Source: Notamacropus eugenii | Taxonomy: Eukaryota > Chordata > Mammalia > Diprotodontia > Macropodidae | Direction: 5' to 3' | DNA length: 64,000 nt | Assembly (NCBI RefSeq): GCF_028372415.1 | Contig: NC_092875.1 | Location: forward strand, 187,765,522 to 187,829,521 | Shown here: positions 42,016 to 54,990 of the stretch, one piece after another | Layout: each line of letters begins with the position of its first letter | Numbering within the stretch: the stretch's first letter is position 1 | Position numbers and translations under genes: made by a program | Notes under the pieces: generated by a model | Database searches by the model: none | What the model was told of the DNA's origin: nothing | The model's input: the letters and a program-made list of their open reading frames with translations, nothing else

Positions 42016-43059
42016 GTCAACGTTTCATGTAGATGATTACCAAGTCTATGTCTCAAGCATTAGCCTTTTTTCCTATCTACACTCCCACTTTTTTGAATGG
42101 CCTGAGTTTTCAGTTTATCAACATCCTTACAACCAAGCAAACCTGATTGGTAATTCTATTTCTGCCTCAATTTCAAATACTAGCTCACATTTCTATAGTG
42201 CTTCTAAGGGCTTTCTTCTCAACAAGTTAAACAAGTGCTTTTCTCTTGGAGATAGATGATTGAAAGACTTAGCATTCCTATTGTAAGGATAAGGGAATTG
42301 TGGTTTTGAAGGCACCAGTGACTTCTGAGGGTAAATAATTAGTAAGTAGAGACAGTGGGCTTGAATGAACCCAATGATCTTTCTGGTACATCACTCCTTT
42401 GCCTTTTAACTTTTTAGGCTGGTTAATTAAGGAATTGATTCCTTCATCTGAAGAGGTGATGGAAAAGTGCTTTGCCTTCCACCTCTTTCAGTTCTACCAT
42501 TTCTTCTACAACTTCTTGGTTGAAACATTAGGAAAATGGGAGGAGCTTGTGATTTGAAATCAGTCCATTTTCAGCTGGGGCCTAACCATGGGCAAATAAC
42601 TATCTTTAGCTATCTTTGCAGTTAAATGAGACTTTGGATGGACTTGAACTAGCCAGGTAATAGATGAGGATATATCTTTTAACCTTCTGGTTCATTTGAT
42701 TTAAGTCCCTTTAGGGTAGAAAGACACAATTATTGGCTCTTCTTTCATAATAAAACCTAGATCAAACTCAAATAGAAACACATCCCACCTGCCATATATT
42801 GACTTTGGAAAACTATAAATTCACATTATTTTCAATTTTGTTACATATTTCCCAATCACATTTCTGTCTGGTTCCATATTGCACATGTAACATAGAACCT
42901 CTGACCTAGAACACAACACATTTATTTAGAAGCTTATGCTCTGTTTGTGTCTGTGTATGAGTGAGTATGACAAATGGGTTATTTTAAAATCATTGCTGGG
43001 GCATAATTTGTTTTAGGATACCTAGAATCTAATACTTTCTCTTCCTGGCTATTCTCCTA

Positions 43060-43900
43060 GTGTCCTAGAATCTCAGAGCTAGAAGGGAATCAACTACAAA
43101 TAGACATTTAGGCTGATCCACATCCAAACAATAATCCCCTGTAAACTATCCACAGGAGTTCATCAGACCTCTACTTCAGGTCTGGGGTAACTGATGGCTT
43201 CCCAAAGCAGCCCATACCACTTTGGCTATCTCTGATTGTTTGGAATTTTTGCCCTTGATTACCCATGAATTCATCCCTTTGAAACTTCCATCTATGAATT
43301 CTAGCCAAAAAAGGCTGATAATGTCTCTTCCATTTGACCGTCTTTCAAATTGTTGAGGATTATTTGTGTTTCTTCTAAAACTTTCCTTTTCAGGGCTAGA
43401 TATCCTCAGCTTTCTCAACAGTCCTTAAGTGGCATGATTGACTTTGAAGGTGACAGCAGTTTATTGGTGGCCTTTGTGAAATGCGGTTTCAGTTGTAGCG
43501 ATGTTGCAGATGTGTCCTGATCAGGGTTGAATGTGATGGGTCTTCCACCTACTCCATGCCTATGTTAATATATCCTCAGATTGCATTATTGTTTTGGGAT
43601 GATTATATCATAGTTTGGAACACATGATTTATAGAGCTTAGTGTAGTCCAGCCATAATTCAGGTGTTTTTGTTTGTTTGTTTTTTTCATATAATCTGTTT
43701 TTAGGCAAGTTTTTCTCCATACAGTTGATTTTTTTTCTCCTTAAACCCAAGAATAAAATTTTATATTCATCCATATTAAATTTTATCTTACTAGATTTGG
43801 CCCATTTTTCTAACCTGCTTCTTTTAGGGAGTCCGTTGTTATTTACAATGTTAGTTGTTTTCCATTTCATCTATAAGTTGATATACAGTTCATTAGTATC
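43060..43900 (+). repeat. CR1/L3-like LINE fossil
   Basis: The phrases 'cccaaagcagcccataccac', 'tgaaacttccatctatgaat' and 'ttgaggattatttgtgtttc', then 'catattaaattttatcttac' and 'ttctaacctgcttctttt', are in the order seen in amniote CR1/L3 3' ends. It is broken by unrelated sequence. Confidence 0.5.
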
Positions 43901-44519
43901 TCAAATCATTGACTTAAAATGGTGACAAGAGTAGAGCCAAAGACTGAGGGGTTTAAACGTACATATGCAGTCTTGTAAAATTCTTACTTGCATGTGAACT
44001 TCTCTGGACAGAATTCATCAGCCTCCCCAGGATTACCAGTGCCTCAGATGATAAAATAGTCACTGATTTCCTCAAAGGAGTTGATGTCCATGAATCTGTG
44101 GGCTGTCATTTCTGACCTTTGGAGATGATGCCCAGGGCAACACAGAAATTGGTTTTCCATTTTAAAATAACTCCTGGGCATTATCACCTGCCATTTGGAA
44201 TTGAACCCAACTTACAGGATGATTTGTCACCCATTGCAGTGCCTTGCACATAGTAGGTACTCAGTAGTAACTTGTTGACTGATTACTTATATTGATGGGA
44301 ATGCATAGAAAACAAGCAGTAAGTAAGTTGGCAGTTACGCTTCTTGGGAATGCTTGGTGCTAGCATTCTTCTTTCCTTCCATCCTACAGAAATGCTCTGC
44401 ACTCATTCATCTGGAACCTTCTTAAGATGAGGGCTTGGTTTGGGAATGAGGTTGGGAGGAGCAGACAAGGGAATAAACTATAAGGCAATGTGGTATCACT
44501 GATAGTATTGTAGATGGGA

Positions 44520-44800
44520 GAAGATAGGGACGTTACAGGCTTTCTGATCTCTCCCTCCATTTACAAATGAGGAAAATTGAGGTGACTTGGCAGGGTCACC
44601 CAGTTAAGTGACAGAGGACCGTGATCCATGACACTGTATTGTTTGTCAGTGTTGAGATGAACTCTCTCCTAGAAGTCACTAGTAGATAGTAGTGACCTGG
44701 CTCCTGGCCACAGACTTTCTATTTCCTTATTGCGTGACCTTGACCAGTTTGCTTCACTTCTCTGACCCTGTGTTCTCATCTGCTGAGTGGGGGTGATGGG
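44520..44800. repeat. Two MIR-like SINE fragments in opposite orientations
   Basis: The first (44,540-44,640, -) has 'acaaatgaggaaaattgagg' and 'gcagggtcacccagttaag'. The second (44,690-44,800, +) has 'tattgcgtgaccttgacc' and 'tctcatctgctgagtggg'. Confidence 0.6.
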
Positions 44801-45013
44801 GTTTTCCTTCCCTGCATCATCACTTTCTTGGGTGGGTCCATACAGTTAATGTAAGTAGAGACACTTTTTAAGTAGTAAAGGGATTATTTGTATTTCTTAG
44901 GGGATGCAGAGGGTGTATGGATGCAGGTTAAGATTCAGAGCTGTCTCCTGACAGCATCTTCTTTCACTTACCCTCCTCTTCACGACCTGATCTGATCCTC
45001 CCGTACCTTTCAG

Positions 45014-45121
45014 GTTGTACAAGAAAATGAAAATGTCGTCTTCTGCCTGGAGTGTGCACTGCGCCATGTGGAGAAACAGAAATCCTGTCGGGGACTGAAA
45101 TTAATGTACCGCTATGATGAG
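45014..45121 (+). CDS. JARID2: JARID2 coding exon: second half of C5HC2 zinc finger
   Basis: 108 nt, exactly 36 codons, phase 0: [20 protein letters not shown] to LMYRYDE. CLEC, the His in LRHVE and the Cys of KSCRG complete most of the C5HC2 metal ligands begun in the previous exon. The donor is GTCAGT. This exon is phase-symmetric, so skipping it would give an in-frame protein without half a zinc finger. Confidence 0.96.
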
Positions 45122-45509
45122 GTCAGTACTGGGCAACTTGTGCTCCTGGGGGCTTCTGTCGCCTACTTGGAAGGAGGGCTGAAGGCATGGGGATCTGCGC
45201 CTGCCATTGGCCACTTTGTACACCTGCATATGCTTGCAGATGGGATGGAGAGGAGGCCCATGCCAAGGAGGAACAGTTCATAGCTTGTAGGTGTGTCCAT
45301 GGGGAGTGGTGGTGGGTCTCTAGAAAGATCACCGTGCATGCTCATTGAAAACTGTGACTTAACTTACCCTCCTTTCCGCTTCATGGAAAGACCTCTTTTT
45401 AGGTGTTTGCCTTGATGTGGTCCAGTTTTAGGCTGTGATTATGACTCATGGTAATTCCAAGCATTTCCTCTCTGGGTAGCAGTTGGGGAGGGAAGCTGCT
45501 GCCTGCTGT

Positions 45510-45665
45510 GTGGCAGTAGAAGTACAGGACTTGGCGTCAGAATCCGCAAGTTGAAATCTCTGTTCGCTTCACTCCCCTGCTGGCCTCAGTCTCTTCATCT
45601 GGAAATTGATGGGGTTGGACTTGATGACTTCAGAAGGTCCTGTCCAGCTCTAAATCTGTGGTCTT
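45510..45665 (+). repeat. MIR/THER-type SINE
   Basis: 'ggacttggcgtcagaatcc', 'ctcagtctcttcatctgg', 'gggttggacttgatgact' and 'ctgtccagctctaaatctgt' in + orientation. Confidence 0.75.
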
Positions 45666-45974
45666 CTGATGCTGTGTGACCTTCGGGGGCCTCAGTCAGC
45701 TTCATTATAGAGTGACCAATCTGGACCAGATGGTGTGTCCCGTTCTGAGGCTGTGCGCACTTCTGGGCCCTCAAGGACTCCATGTCTGCTGCAGTCATGC
45801 CCTCTCCACCAGCCCTGTGGCACAGAAGCAGGAATGTGGGGCTGGCGCTCAGAGGGGTTTGGTTCTCATGCTGACCACCCCGTGCTGGCTGGGCTGCATT
45901 GGCCAAGGGTGACCCTGCAGCTCCTGAGAGCCTCTGCGTGTATACGTCTGCTGATGGGGCCCTCACCATCGCAC

Positions 45975-46065
45975 AGGGCTCACCTATTCCCTTTTTTGCA
46001 TAACTCTAATCATTAAGAAATTCTTCCTCATATTGGACAACAGAACAAGCCTGCTTCTCTTTCTT
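45975..46065 (+). repeat. CR1/L3-like fragment
   Basis: 'taactctaatcattaagaaa' and 'ttcttcctcatattggac' match the classic CR1/L3 3' phrase. Short. Confidence 0.45.
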
Positions 46066-48199
46066 TGGTAGCTCTTTATTTAAAGACCACTGTCCTTCCC
46101 AGTCAAACCAAACTGTTGTCTATGTGATTTAGAACAATCCAGATTGCTTGTTCTGCATACACTGCATGTGGAGAAATCTGAAACAACTCTGGGATTTCTG
46201 TCTAAGTTTCCAGCTCTGCAGTTTTCCTTTGTCAGTGCTTCTTCCAATGCTGCACAGGCACTGCCACTGGCTTAGCTGCTAGCTGAGCTCAGCCTCTCCC
46301 TCATGGATGCTTCACCTGTGACCTGTGGTGCCCCGGGACAGAGGATGGGAGGGAAACTCGGCTTTCTGTGTGCATAACAGGCTTCAAGGTGGTCAAGCCA
46401 CCATTCAGGCTCTCGCTCTTGGGAAATAATCGGGGAACTGTCTGGTCTGGGCGATGTTTGGATTCCTCGACTGGGTCAGACACACAGGTGTGGGAAGGCC
46501 CCAGTGGAGCGGATGAGCTCACAACAGGCCCACTTTGCAGAGCGTTGCCAGTGAGTACAAATAACTTGGAAGAAGGAGGGTCAGGGATGAGGCAATGGGA
46601 GTGGAAAGAGTTTTCTGTTTCCTCTGGCTGAGAAACAAATATCCCTATATGTTTATTAATTCAGCTTCCAAAGTGGCGTTTTCAGCACTAGAGCTTAGCT
46701 ATTCTGGAGTGTCCTGTCCAGAAATTCTTTGCATTTAAGACAGATAAACACCATGTGTGAAAGCATGATGATTCTAATATTTGGAGTATTTCCCCTACCA
46801 TCAACCCCCACCCCCATTTCTCCCTTTTAGTTTAGATTTTGGGTAGAATTCAGGAATGTACTTTGAAGTACAGCCCTTGTATTGAATGCTGTTCACTTTT
46901 CTCTTAATTAGTGGAAAAATACAGGAGCCCTCTTGTAGCCAGAACTCCCTCCTGGGCTTTGGGTTAGGCCTCTGAGGGGCTGTAGATGTGTTGGATTTAG
47001 TGGGAAGTAAGAATTTCATTTAAACATTTAATAGAAGCATAGTAAGATGTGCAGCCCCTCTTCTCTTATAATTCTCTTCCTTTGCTGCAGTAGAATCAAA
47101 AGGAGCCTGTTTCGGTAGTATTCTGTACAAAAGGCCAGATGTGGCATGGAGACATCTGGTTGTGAGTTTAGAGGAGGGTAGCAATTGATTATTTGTGTTG
47201 CCCTGGTTTCAAACACTGTTGGAAACTGCTCTCATGGCCACTGCACTCATCTGTCTAAGAAACTGGTAACGTTGCGGGGAGAAAGAGCCGGCACAATTGT
47301 AGCAAGAACGACTTGGGTTCATGTGCAACAGCTGTGATGACCATGCTAAGACTTGCCCCAAGTAACCACACTGATTCTGTCCCTGCCACTTGGGAGCTGG
47401 GAGCCATTTCCCCAGTGCCTGCGTTTCCCAGGTTTGCCACCGTCATGGCCCCTCTGCTTTTGCAGTCATTCCCCTTGGCTCCATGGAAGCAGCTACAAGG
47501 GATTGGGATTTCTTTGCTCTGTGCTGTCTCTGAGCAGTGTCCCCCATTGACCTTGAGTTGTTTAGATTATTTGCCTTATGTGCCCTCCTGTGCATATTGG
47601 TGGTCTCAGTGCTCAGCCCTTGGGTCCCCAAACCCTCTTCAGAGCCTTTTCCTCACTTGAAGGAGGCCCAGTCTTGAATGATTCCCATTGCGCTTGCTAG
47701 TGGAGAAGCTACTGGCAGGGTCAACCTCTTTCTATTCTAAATCTCTAGAATAACTCAGTCAGTATTCTTGGCAGCCGTGGGTTTAATTTACAAGGGATTT
47801 GGTTGCATTTTCTATGTGGGTGGGTAATGCAAATGTCTTGTCAAGCTGACTGGCATCTACCTGAGTGAGAAGAGGACGAAACTTTGCCTGCCCCCATTGC
47901 AGGTGGGTGGGCCAGGGCCAGGATGTGGCAGGAGGATTAGGAGGTTTATTCCTGAGACCCACAGGGTAGGCAGAAACAGAAGGTGATGGACTGAGGCCAA
48001 AATAACAGGGGGAGGTTGGGTCCCTTTCTCTTCACTCTTTTCTCACCTCCCACCAGGCTCTGGATTCAGGTTCAACTGCAAGCAGGAAGCTAAGTAAATA
48101 GATATTGCTGCCAGAATGGAGTGGTTATTAGGGACATAGCTCCCATATTCCTCAGGCACACACTCTTAAGTGACATGCTACCCTTGAAGCTTTATATAA

Positions 48200-48470
48200 A
48201 TAAATAGCAGAGAGGGTACTGGATTTGAAATCAGAGCACTTGGGTTCGACTTCTGCATTCGCCCCGTACTCCCTGTGTGGGATAGGGACTGAGACTGGAC
48301 CTGTGATTTCATCAGATAGAGAAGTTCTGGAAGGGAGTCATCCCTCTCCCAAGGCAGTTAGGCACCTCTCCAGCTCAGTCTGAGGGAGCTACCCAAGATT
48401 GCAGAGTCCTGGTCACAGTGTGGGTGAGAGGCAGGGCTTGAACCCAGCTGTTGGGCTTTGACATCATTTC
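48200..48470 (+). repeat. Composite SINE-like segment
   Basis: A head-like 'actggatttgaaatcagag' and 'cacttgggttcgacttctg' is followed by 'gagaggcagggcttgaaccc', which reads as an antisense CORE-SINE. Probably two fragments joined. Confidence 0.5.
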
Positions 48471-49689
48471 CCTGGACCCTCTATGGAGCTGTCGCTGTCA
48501 CGTTCATCAGACTGCTTAACTTCTCAGGGCCTAAAGCAGAGAGCTGGAAGAGATGGATAGTCTTGAGGGGCACTCCCTGCTCTAAATCTGAGTGTGTGTT
48601 TATTTTTAGGACCCAGAGTGTTTTGCAAAAGAAAAGGCCATGAACTATGTTTCTGCTGCTCGTGGAGCTAATGAGTCAAATGATCTAGAAATAAATTTAA
48701 TACTTCTGTGTACACCCCGTTATCAGTCCTCTTTGGCGGGATTATAAGTAAGGGTTCACTGGCAGCCCTTCTCTCCCAAGCCAGCTGTTAATGTTGGCTT
48801 AGTCAAACCACATTCTATTCTGTTATGAAGCAGCAACAGTTCTCACTTTATTGTTAATAAATTTCTGTTTTCCTCTAGACTCCCATGGAGAAGGAGGAAT
48901 GCAGTGCTTTTGTAAATAGCCTCTCAGATCCTAAAAATACCTAAGACTACATCTTACTTGTTGTACTTGTTAGAAATTTGTTTTAGAGGGAGAACCATGT
49001 AGCCTGACGATGAGAAATAGGTGATGTTCTCAGACAAGTGGGTTCATTGTCTTATTTTTTATTGCAAACATGGGGCATACCTACTTTGTGCTGTTTATCA
49101 CTCAGTAGAATAAGAATATCTTGGTCATTGAGGGTTATTTTGCAAACCTCAGCAGCATGCTGATTAGTGAATTCTTATTAATGGGAAGTTATTCCTAAAA
49201 GAGTGATATCCAGGTATTAAAAATTAGATTTATTCCTGAAGGGGTCTCTCATCTTCAGACACTGAAGGACTGATACAACCTTGTGTGTCCTTGACAAGCA
49301 GAGGCAGATAGAACAGACCTCTTACTCTTACCCCACTGGTCAGCAGTATGTCTGACTCTCTCAGCTGTTGCACCCAGCAGGTACTGAGTGCACACTTAAT
49401 CAACTGAAGGACTTCATTGCTGGAGAAATGTTTCACGCACTATGCCCTGCTTAGTGACATGGCTCATTTCTATCTTCCAGTTTGTGCCATGATGCCCCAG
49501 CTGGGAAAATGATCATTGAAGAGATCTTCCTCCTTACCTTCTTTCTCTTCCCCCTGAACACATCCTTGTCCTATTTGTCTCTACTAGTAATGCACTGAAA
49601 TAGGCAGTGTGCCACAGTGGATTGGGTGTCTGAACATCACATCTGAGCCTCATCTGCCAAACGAAGAGGTCAGATTTAGGCTTGCTTCC

Positions 49690-49900
49690 CAAAGGTTGAT
49701 CACAGAGGGTCCAGGGAGGCCTTGAGAACCTTTTAGGGAACATACAAGTTCAAAACTATTTATATAGTAAGACATTTTAGGTACTAGCATGCTAAATATT
49801 GATTGATTAATAGAGCCCACATGCACAGAAGTTTGGGCGTGGGGAGGGTGAGTCCTTCATTTTTAAGAATAAAAAGATTGAGAACTTCCAGACTGGATCT
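49690..49900 (+). mobile_element. hAT-type DNA transposon fossil, second copy
   Basis: 'gagggtccagggaggccttg', 'aagttcaaaactatttatat' and 'agtaagacattttaggtac' parallel the 21,312-21,535 element in order and orientation. It ends 'aaaagattgagaacttcc'. No coding capacity. Confidence 0.5.
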
Positions 49901-50104
49901 GTGCACCTTAGGTGTCATCCCTAGTTTCCAGGGTGAGAACAGATGATGTTTAAAGCACATACTATGAAAATAGAACTCTGGGATCTGGGCTCTTACTTAG
50001 CTACTCTTTCCTCTCCTTCTGCCAAACCTGAAACATCCGTCCAGCTGTCTGCCTTGTCTTTCCCCTCTGTACTCAAGAATCCTTTTGGAAGAATATAAAT
50101 AACT

Positions 50105-50360
50105 AGAAGGGGTAGCTAGATGATACAGTGGATGGAGTGCCAGGCCTAGAGTTAGGAAGACCTGAATTCAAATCTTGCCTCAGACAACAGCTGTATGACC
50201 TTGGATGTGATACTGTTTGCCTCAGTTTCACCATCTGTAAAGTGAGCTAGAGAAGGAAATGGCAAACCACTCGGGTATCTGCCAAGAAAACTCCAAATAC
50301 TGTCAAGAAGAGTTGAATATTTGAAATGAGTGAACAGTGAAGACAGACACAACAACTGTA
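50105..50360 (+). repeat. MAR-type marsupial SINE, full length
   Basis: From the tRNA-like head to the tail, in order: 'ggtagctagatgatacagtg', 'gttaggaagacctgaattc', 'cctcagacaacagctgtatg', 'gcctcagtttcaccatctg', 'gagaaggaaatggcaaacc', 'ccaagaaaactccaaatac' and 'agacagacacaacaactg'. Best single marker in the window for a marsupial genome. Confidence 0.92.
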
Positions 50361-52374
50361 ACAGCAGCAATGTTGTAGTCCCCACTGGCATTTTTATATG
50401 CACCTTAAGGCTTGCAAAGAGCTTTGCGTATGTAGTCTCATTTGTTTGAGGTGTAGGTCCTCTGATTCCCATTTTACTGATGAGGATACTGAGGCCAAGG
50501 GAAGTTCGTGGCAGGGAGGCAGCCTGCAGAGCTGGGGGGATTTGGGCTGATGCCAGAAGAGGGCCAGGGAAGCTCAGAGCATTCCAGGTGTAGGGGAGAC
50601 TGAGAAAATACAGTGTCATGTTTGAGAAGGAGCAGGTAGGCCAGTGATGCTGGGTACATGGAGGGATGTCCAAACGTAAGAACAATGGCAATTTAGGAAG
50701 AGTTTTAATGACATCCCGGGTTCTTTGAGTCAGAAGAGTCCCAGGAGAAGATATCTTGTTCTCCTCCACTTCTGCCTCTTGTACCTGCTACTCAGAAAGG
50801 GCTGAGGAGTTAGTTGATAAACATTGATTAAGTGCTTACTGTGTGGCAGGCACTGTGTGCTGAGTGCTTGGGACAGAAGTACAAAAAAAGAAAATAGCCT
50901 GTACCCTCATGGAGCCCTACAGTCTCATGGGGGAAGACAACATGCAAACGGGGCAGAGGATGAAGGGACAGGCAACGTACCTGCCCGGGGCATCTCAGAG
51001 CAGTGCAGCCAGGAGAGAAATGAAACTTCCTGAGCTGAGCTCCCTTCTTAAATGGAGCATCTGGAGTTTGCGACATCAGTCTCAGGGACAGAGTAGTGGT
51101 GAGCTGGAGAGCAGTTAAGACTGATGGGATTGTGCAGGATGATGAGGTTCTCCCAACAATGAGCTTCCTTGAGGGCCATCTCATGGGTTTGACACTTAGA
51201 GTAAGGCATTTTTGTGGAGCTCTAATAGCACCTCAGCCACAATATATTTTGGGGTTAAGAACAGGACCCTCCAGGTTCAATCCCGAAACCACTGATTGGT
51301 TTTCTTCTCTCATCAGAGGCAAACTGTTTATTGTTTATGGCAAAAGATCTGAAGGTAAACCATAAGAGTATTTGGCGAAGGCAGTTGGTTGCATGTCCAA
51401 ATAAGATGGGTCAGAATTGCTCTGCTTTTGGCTAAATTATAAGATTGGAAAGCCTGAAATAGCCTTATTTGCATCTCTTTTGTTTTTTCCAAAACACACA
51501 CTCAGTGAAGACAATAACCACTTTGTCTCCTCTTTCTTTACTTAAAGAGCAAATGCCAGAATATGGTTAAAAATAAAACCTAAGGATCTTCATCAAAGTC
51601 TCTATCCCAGTATTTCTTGATTCAACCTGAGAGAGATGGATATCTTTCTGAGAACACATTGAAGCAAGCTCTGGGAAGCATAAGCCCAGATTTTTACCAA
51701 CCTCTTGGCACTGATTAAATTTTTACAAGCCTCTAATGTAGCAAAACCCCAGAAAAATTGAATAACTCCGTAAGTAACAGGAGCCCGGCATGTCAGGCAT
51801 CTGTGTTTTATTCCTAAAAAAAAGGGAAAGCAATGGATGTCATTTAATTTAATAAGAATTAAAATGCCTTTGGATTATTGAGAAGTAAATTATGATTGCT
51901 GCAGACTTCCATATTCCATTTGAATAGACAGATTGGTTCTAGCTCTTTATCCCTCTTCTGTGGTGTGAGATTTTTGGATAAGGTAAGAAGAGGTTGTGGT
52001 CAGTCTCTCAGAGATTAAGGCATCTGTTCTGTGAAGTACAGTAACTGCCAAAGACAATTAGCTGTCATGTCCTAGCCACCATGATGAATGGTCAAGTGGC
52101 TGTATCATCACATTGAGAGTGGGTATCTCATTAGGGCAGGAAGAACAACACTGAACTGCCATCTTCTGGGGTAGGGACTGGTGGGGGAGAGATTGTGACC
52201 ATGATTGGTCTCAAACACTTTAGCCTCCATAGTCACCTGGCTTTGTTACATCAGATGAGATTTGTTGTAAAAGATTAAGATATATTTCTCCTTTATGAAG
52301 TCCAGCATTTGCTCCCAGATTCAGGACCATAATCCTTGTAAGACAGTAGGTGTGACCATTATTTCATATCCTAG

Positions 52375-52595
52375 TCTATTTGTCAGGTTCATGTCTGACT
52401 CTTCTTTCTTGGCAAAAATATCGGAGTGCTTTGCCATTGCCTCCAGCTCATTTTGCAGATGAGGAAAATGAGGCAAACAGGGGGAAGTGACTTCCCCAGG
52501 GTCACACAGTTAGTAAGTATCTGAAGTCAGGTTGGAACTCAGGTCCTGTTGACTCCAAGGCCAGTGCTGTATCCACTGCACCCCCTGGCTGCCTT
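52375..52595 (-). repeat. MAR-type marsupial SINE, reverse orientation
   Basis: Antisense of the same family as 50,105-50,360: 'gtgctttgccattgcctcc', 'agctcattttgcagatgagg', 'ccagggtcacacagttagt', 'ttggaactcaggtcctgttg' and 'ccagtgctgtatccactgc'. Confidence 0.92.
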
Positions 52596-53394
52596 CCTTA
52601 TGGCCTCACCTGCATTATTATTCCTTCCCCTCCCTTGTTTTCCTTTCTTGAACATTAAGCCCTCTATCAGAGACTGAGGGAAATGGAGCTGATACTTACT
52701 GTTATATTGATAGAGGCAGATGACTTCCAAAGGATTTATTCTTTATCCAAATTCTTTTTCCTATATCCAAAGGATTTAGATTTATTCTGCAGTCTACCTT
52801 TAGATTGGTATACAGGCTCTTCTAGAAATATTAAATTGACCTGTGCCTGTGGTCATGCCCATTTTCTGTACACTATGCTTATTTCACTGGTTGCCCAGAA
52901 TGAGAGCTTCCTTTTAAGTGAACCTTTATTAAGCACATGCTCAGTGCTTGATTGGTGGACAGACACAACAGTAAAACCATTCCTGTTCTTAAGGGACTGA
53001 CATTCTGTTGAGATACAACATATCTGCAAATGGGCCAATAGGAGGTAACCTGAAGAGGCAATCCGAGGTAGAAGGAAACTTGAGAGATGAGCTTAGAAGC
53101 AAGAGATTTGGAGAGCCTGGAGGGAAGTGAGGGTGCATTGTAGAGGAGGACACAACTTGTGGGACGAGTGAGAGGGAGTAGAGGAATGAGTTAGACACAA
53201 ATTGTCCACCTGGCTAAGCGCTGGAGGTATATGTGCTCATCCTTCATTGCCGGAGAAGACCAGGCCATCAGAGAAATAATGACATGACTTGCACTTGACT
53301 TTGTTTTGAGTGAGGGAGGGCTGTGCAGGTCACCAGCCTCACATGTCCTCCAGAGCCATCTGAGTCCAGTGACCAGATATTCATCAGGATGACT

Positions 53395-53545
53395 GGAGAT
53401 GACCCAGGATGAGGCAGTTGGGGTTAAGTGACTTGCCTAAGGTCATACAGCTAGTGAGTGTCAAGTGTCTGAGGTGAGATTTGAACTCAGGTCCTCTTGA
53501 CTCCTGCACTGGTATTCTGTCCACTACACCACCTAGCTGTCCCAA
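53395..53545 (-). repeat. CORE/MAR-type SINE fragment, reverse orientation
   Basis: 'ggttaagtgacttgcctaag', 'gtcatacagctagtgagtg', 'agatttgaactcaggtcctc' and 'ccactacaccacctagctgt'. The head is at the right-hand end. Confidence 0.88.
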
Positions 53546-54320
53546 GTGTTGGGGGGGAGAGGGGGAAGATGGTAGAAAGAGTGGAGAGAAGTATGAGCCC
53601 AGAGATTCAAGCTGTGGAGTTAAAAATTGTTATGAGCTAGAAACTGATGAGAATTTTGGAGGAAAGGTGACTTTTGGGTGGGGGTGGGGGTGGTTCTCTT
53701 TTGGATTTGCTTCATTTGGGATATATGTAGGCCATCTGCTTGGAAAGGTCCAACAGGCATTTGGCTATTTAAGGGTAGAATTCAGAAGAGAAACTAGGGT
53801 TAGATATATGTATACATTTGGGAATCATTTGTGTAAAGATAATTCATGGGAGTAAGCTCTCCCAAAGATCATATTTTTAAAAACAAATGAAAATGAGAGT
53901 CCTGTACTTAGACTTGTAGAGTAATTGTTTTGTCATTAGAGAGTCGGAAAGGATGATGATCCAGCAAAGGGACCAAGAGGTCAGATGGCTAGGAAGAGGA
54001 CCAGGAGGAAAATCGTGTCAAGGAAGTGAAGATAAAGAAGAATGGATGGTTTCTGGTGTTCTGAAAAGCCTCATAGAGCTTCAGCTAGGATACAGGTAGC
54101 AAAGAGGCTCCTAAATGATCAGATAAATGACTGTTGGGGATCTTGGATGGAATGGAATTGGAGAGGGTGTCAGGACATTAGAAGTGGAATGTAGATGACT
54201 TTTTCTGTGAAAGGAAGGGGAAAAAAGATAGGATCAAGGGAAGGTGTTTAAGGATGGAACAAACCTGGGCATGTTTTAAGCAGTGGGGAAGGAATGTATT
54301 TGTAGTGGACTTTGTCAGTA
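53545..54320 (-). repeat. L2 ORF2 (reverse transcriptase region), antisense fossil
   Basis: The + strand order ('gggaatcatttgtgtaaag', 'ccagcaaagggaccaagagg', 'tcgtgtcaaggaagtgaag', 'aagatgactttttctgtgaa'-type words) is the complement of the L2 reverse-transcriptase coding region, which on the - strand would include the YADD block. Many frameshifts and stops; a dead copy. Confidence 0.5.
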
Positions 54321-54354
54321 ATGTCATATGACTAACTCTAGTGACATTCAGCAG

Positions 54355-54423
54355 TGTGTGCATGTGCACATGCACGTGCACACAGACTCACACAGACACA
54401 CACCACGCAGAAATACACACACA

Positions 54424-54461
<38 letters not shown>
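54355..54461 (+). repeat. (CA)n compound microsatellite
   Basis: gtgcacatgcacgtgcacac passes through cacagacacacac into an uninterrupted (CA)n run ending at 54,460. Confidence 0.95.
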
Positions 54462-54462
<1 letters not shown>

Positions 54463-54529
54463 GAAGATAGATTGAGGAGAGGGGAAGTTGGCAGAGGACA
54501 GACGCAGAATTGGGTGTTTTGTCAGAACA

Positions 54530-54990
54530 TAAACCAAACCACATTGTTGCACTGTTGGAAGAGCTGTGGATTGGTCTAGCCATTCTGAAAAGCAATTTGC
54601 AACTATGCCCCCAAAGTTACATGATACCAACCCTAAAGAGGAAAACACCCTCCATATACAGTCACATTTATAGCAGTTCTTTGTGGTGGCAAAGAACTAC
54701 AAAGTAATGGTGCCCAATACAATAGGTGTTTAATAACAGTTTGTTTCCTTCCTGTTATTTGGGGAATAACCTGAACAAATTGTGGCATGTGAATGTAATA
54801 GAATATTATTTTGCTGTAAAAAACGAAGAGATGATTTCAGAAAATCCTGGGACGCCTTGTGTGCAATGATGCGGAGGGAGTGGAACCTGGAAGGCTTAAT
54901 ACGGCTGTGATATAAGAATTATAAACTCTGATCAGTGCAATGATCAGCGATTTCTTAGGACTCATTAGGACACATGCCACCCGTCTCCTG
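54530..54990 (+). repeat. L1 3'-end fragment, sense orientation
   Basis: 'gttgcactgttggaagagct', 'attctgaaaagcaatttgc', 'atttatagcagttctttgtg', 'gtggcaaagaactacaaagt', 'tgaatgtaatagaatatt' and 'agtggaacctggaaggctt' are in L1 order. It is the same element as the antisense fragments at 4140-4510 and 27,290-27,830. Confidence 0.65.

Noticed and set aside
50152..50769. 205-residue open frame on the - strand in intron 17
   Set aside because: Its C-terminal half is the antisense of a full-length SINE and the rest is other interspersed repeat. No known protein is recognised.
54338..54648. Cys-Val repeat peptides on the - strand
   Set aside because: Translation of the CA microsatellite.
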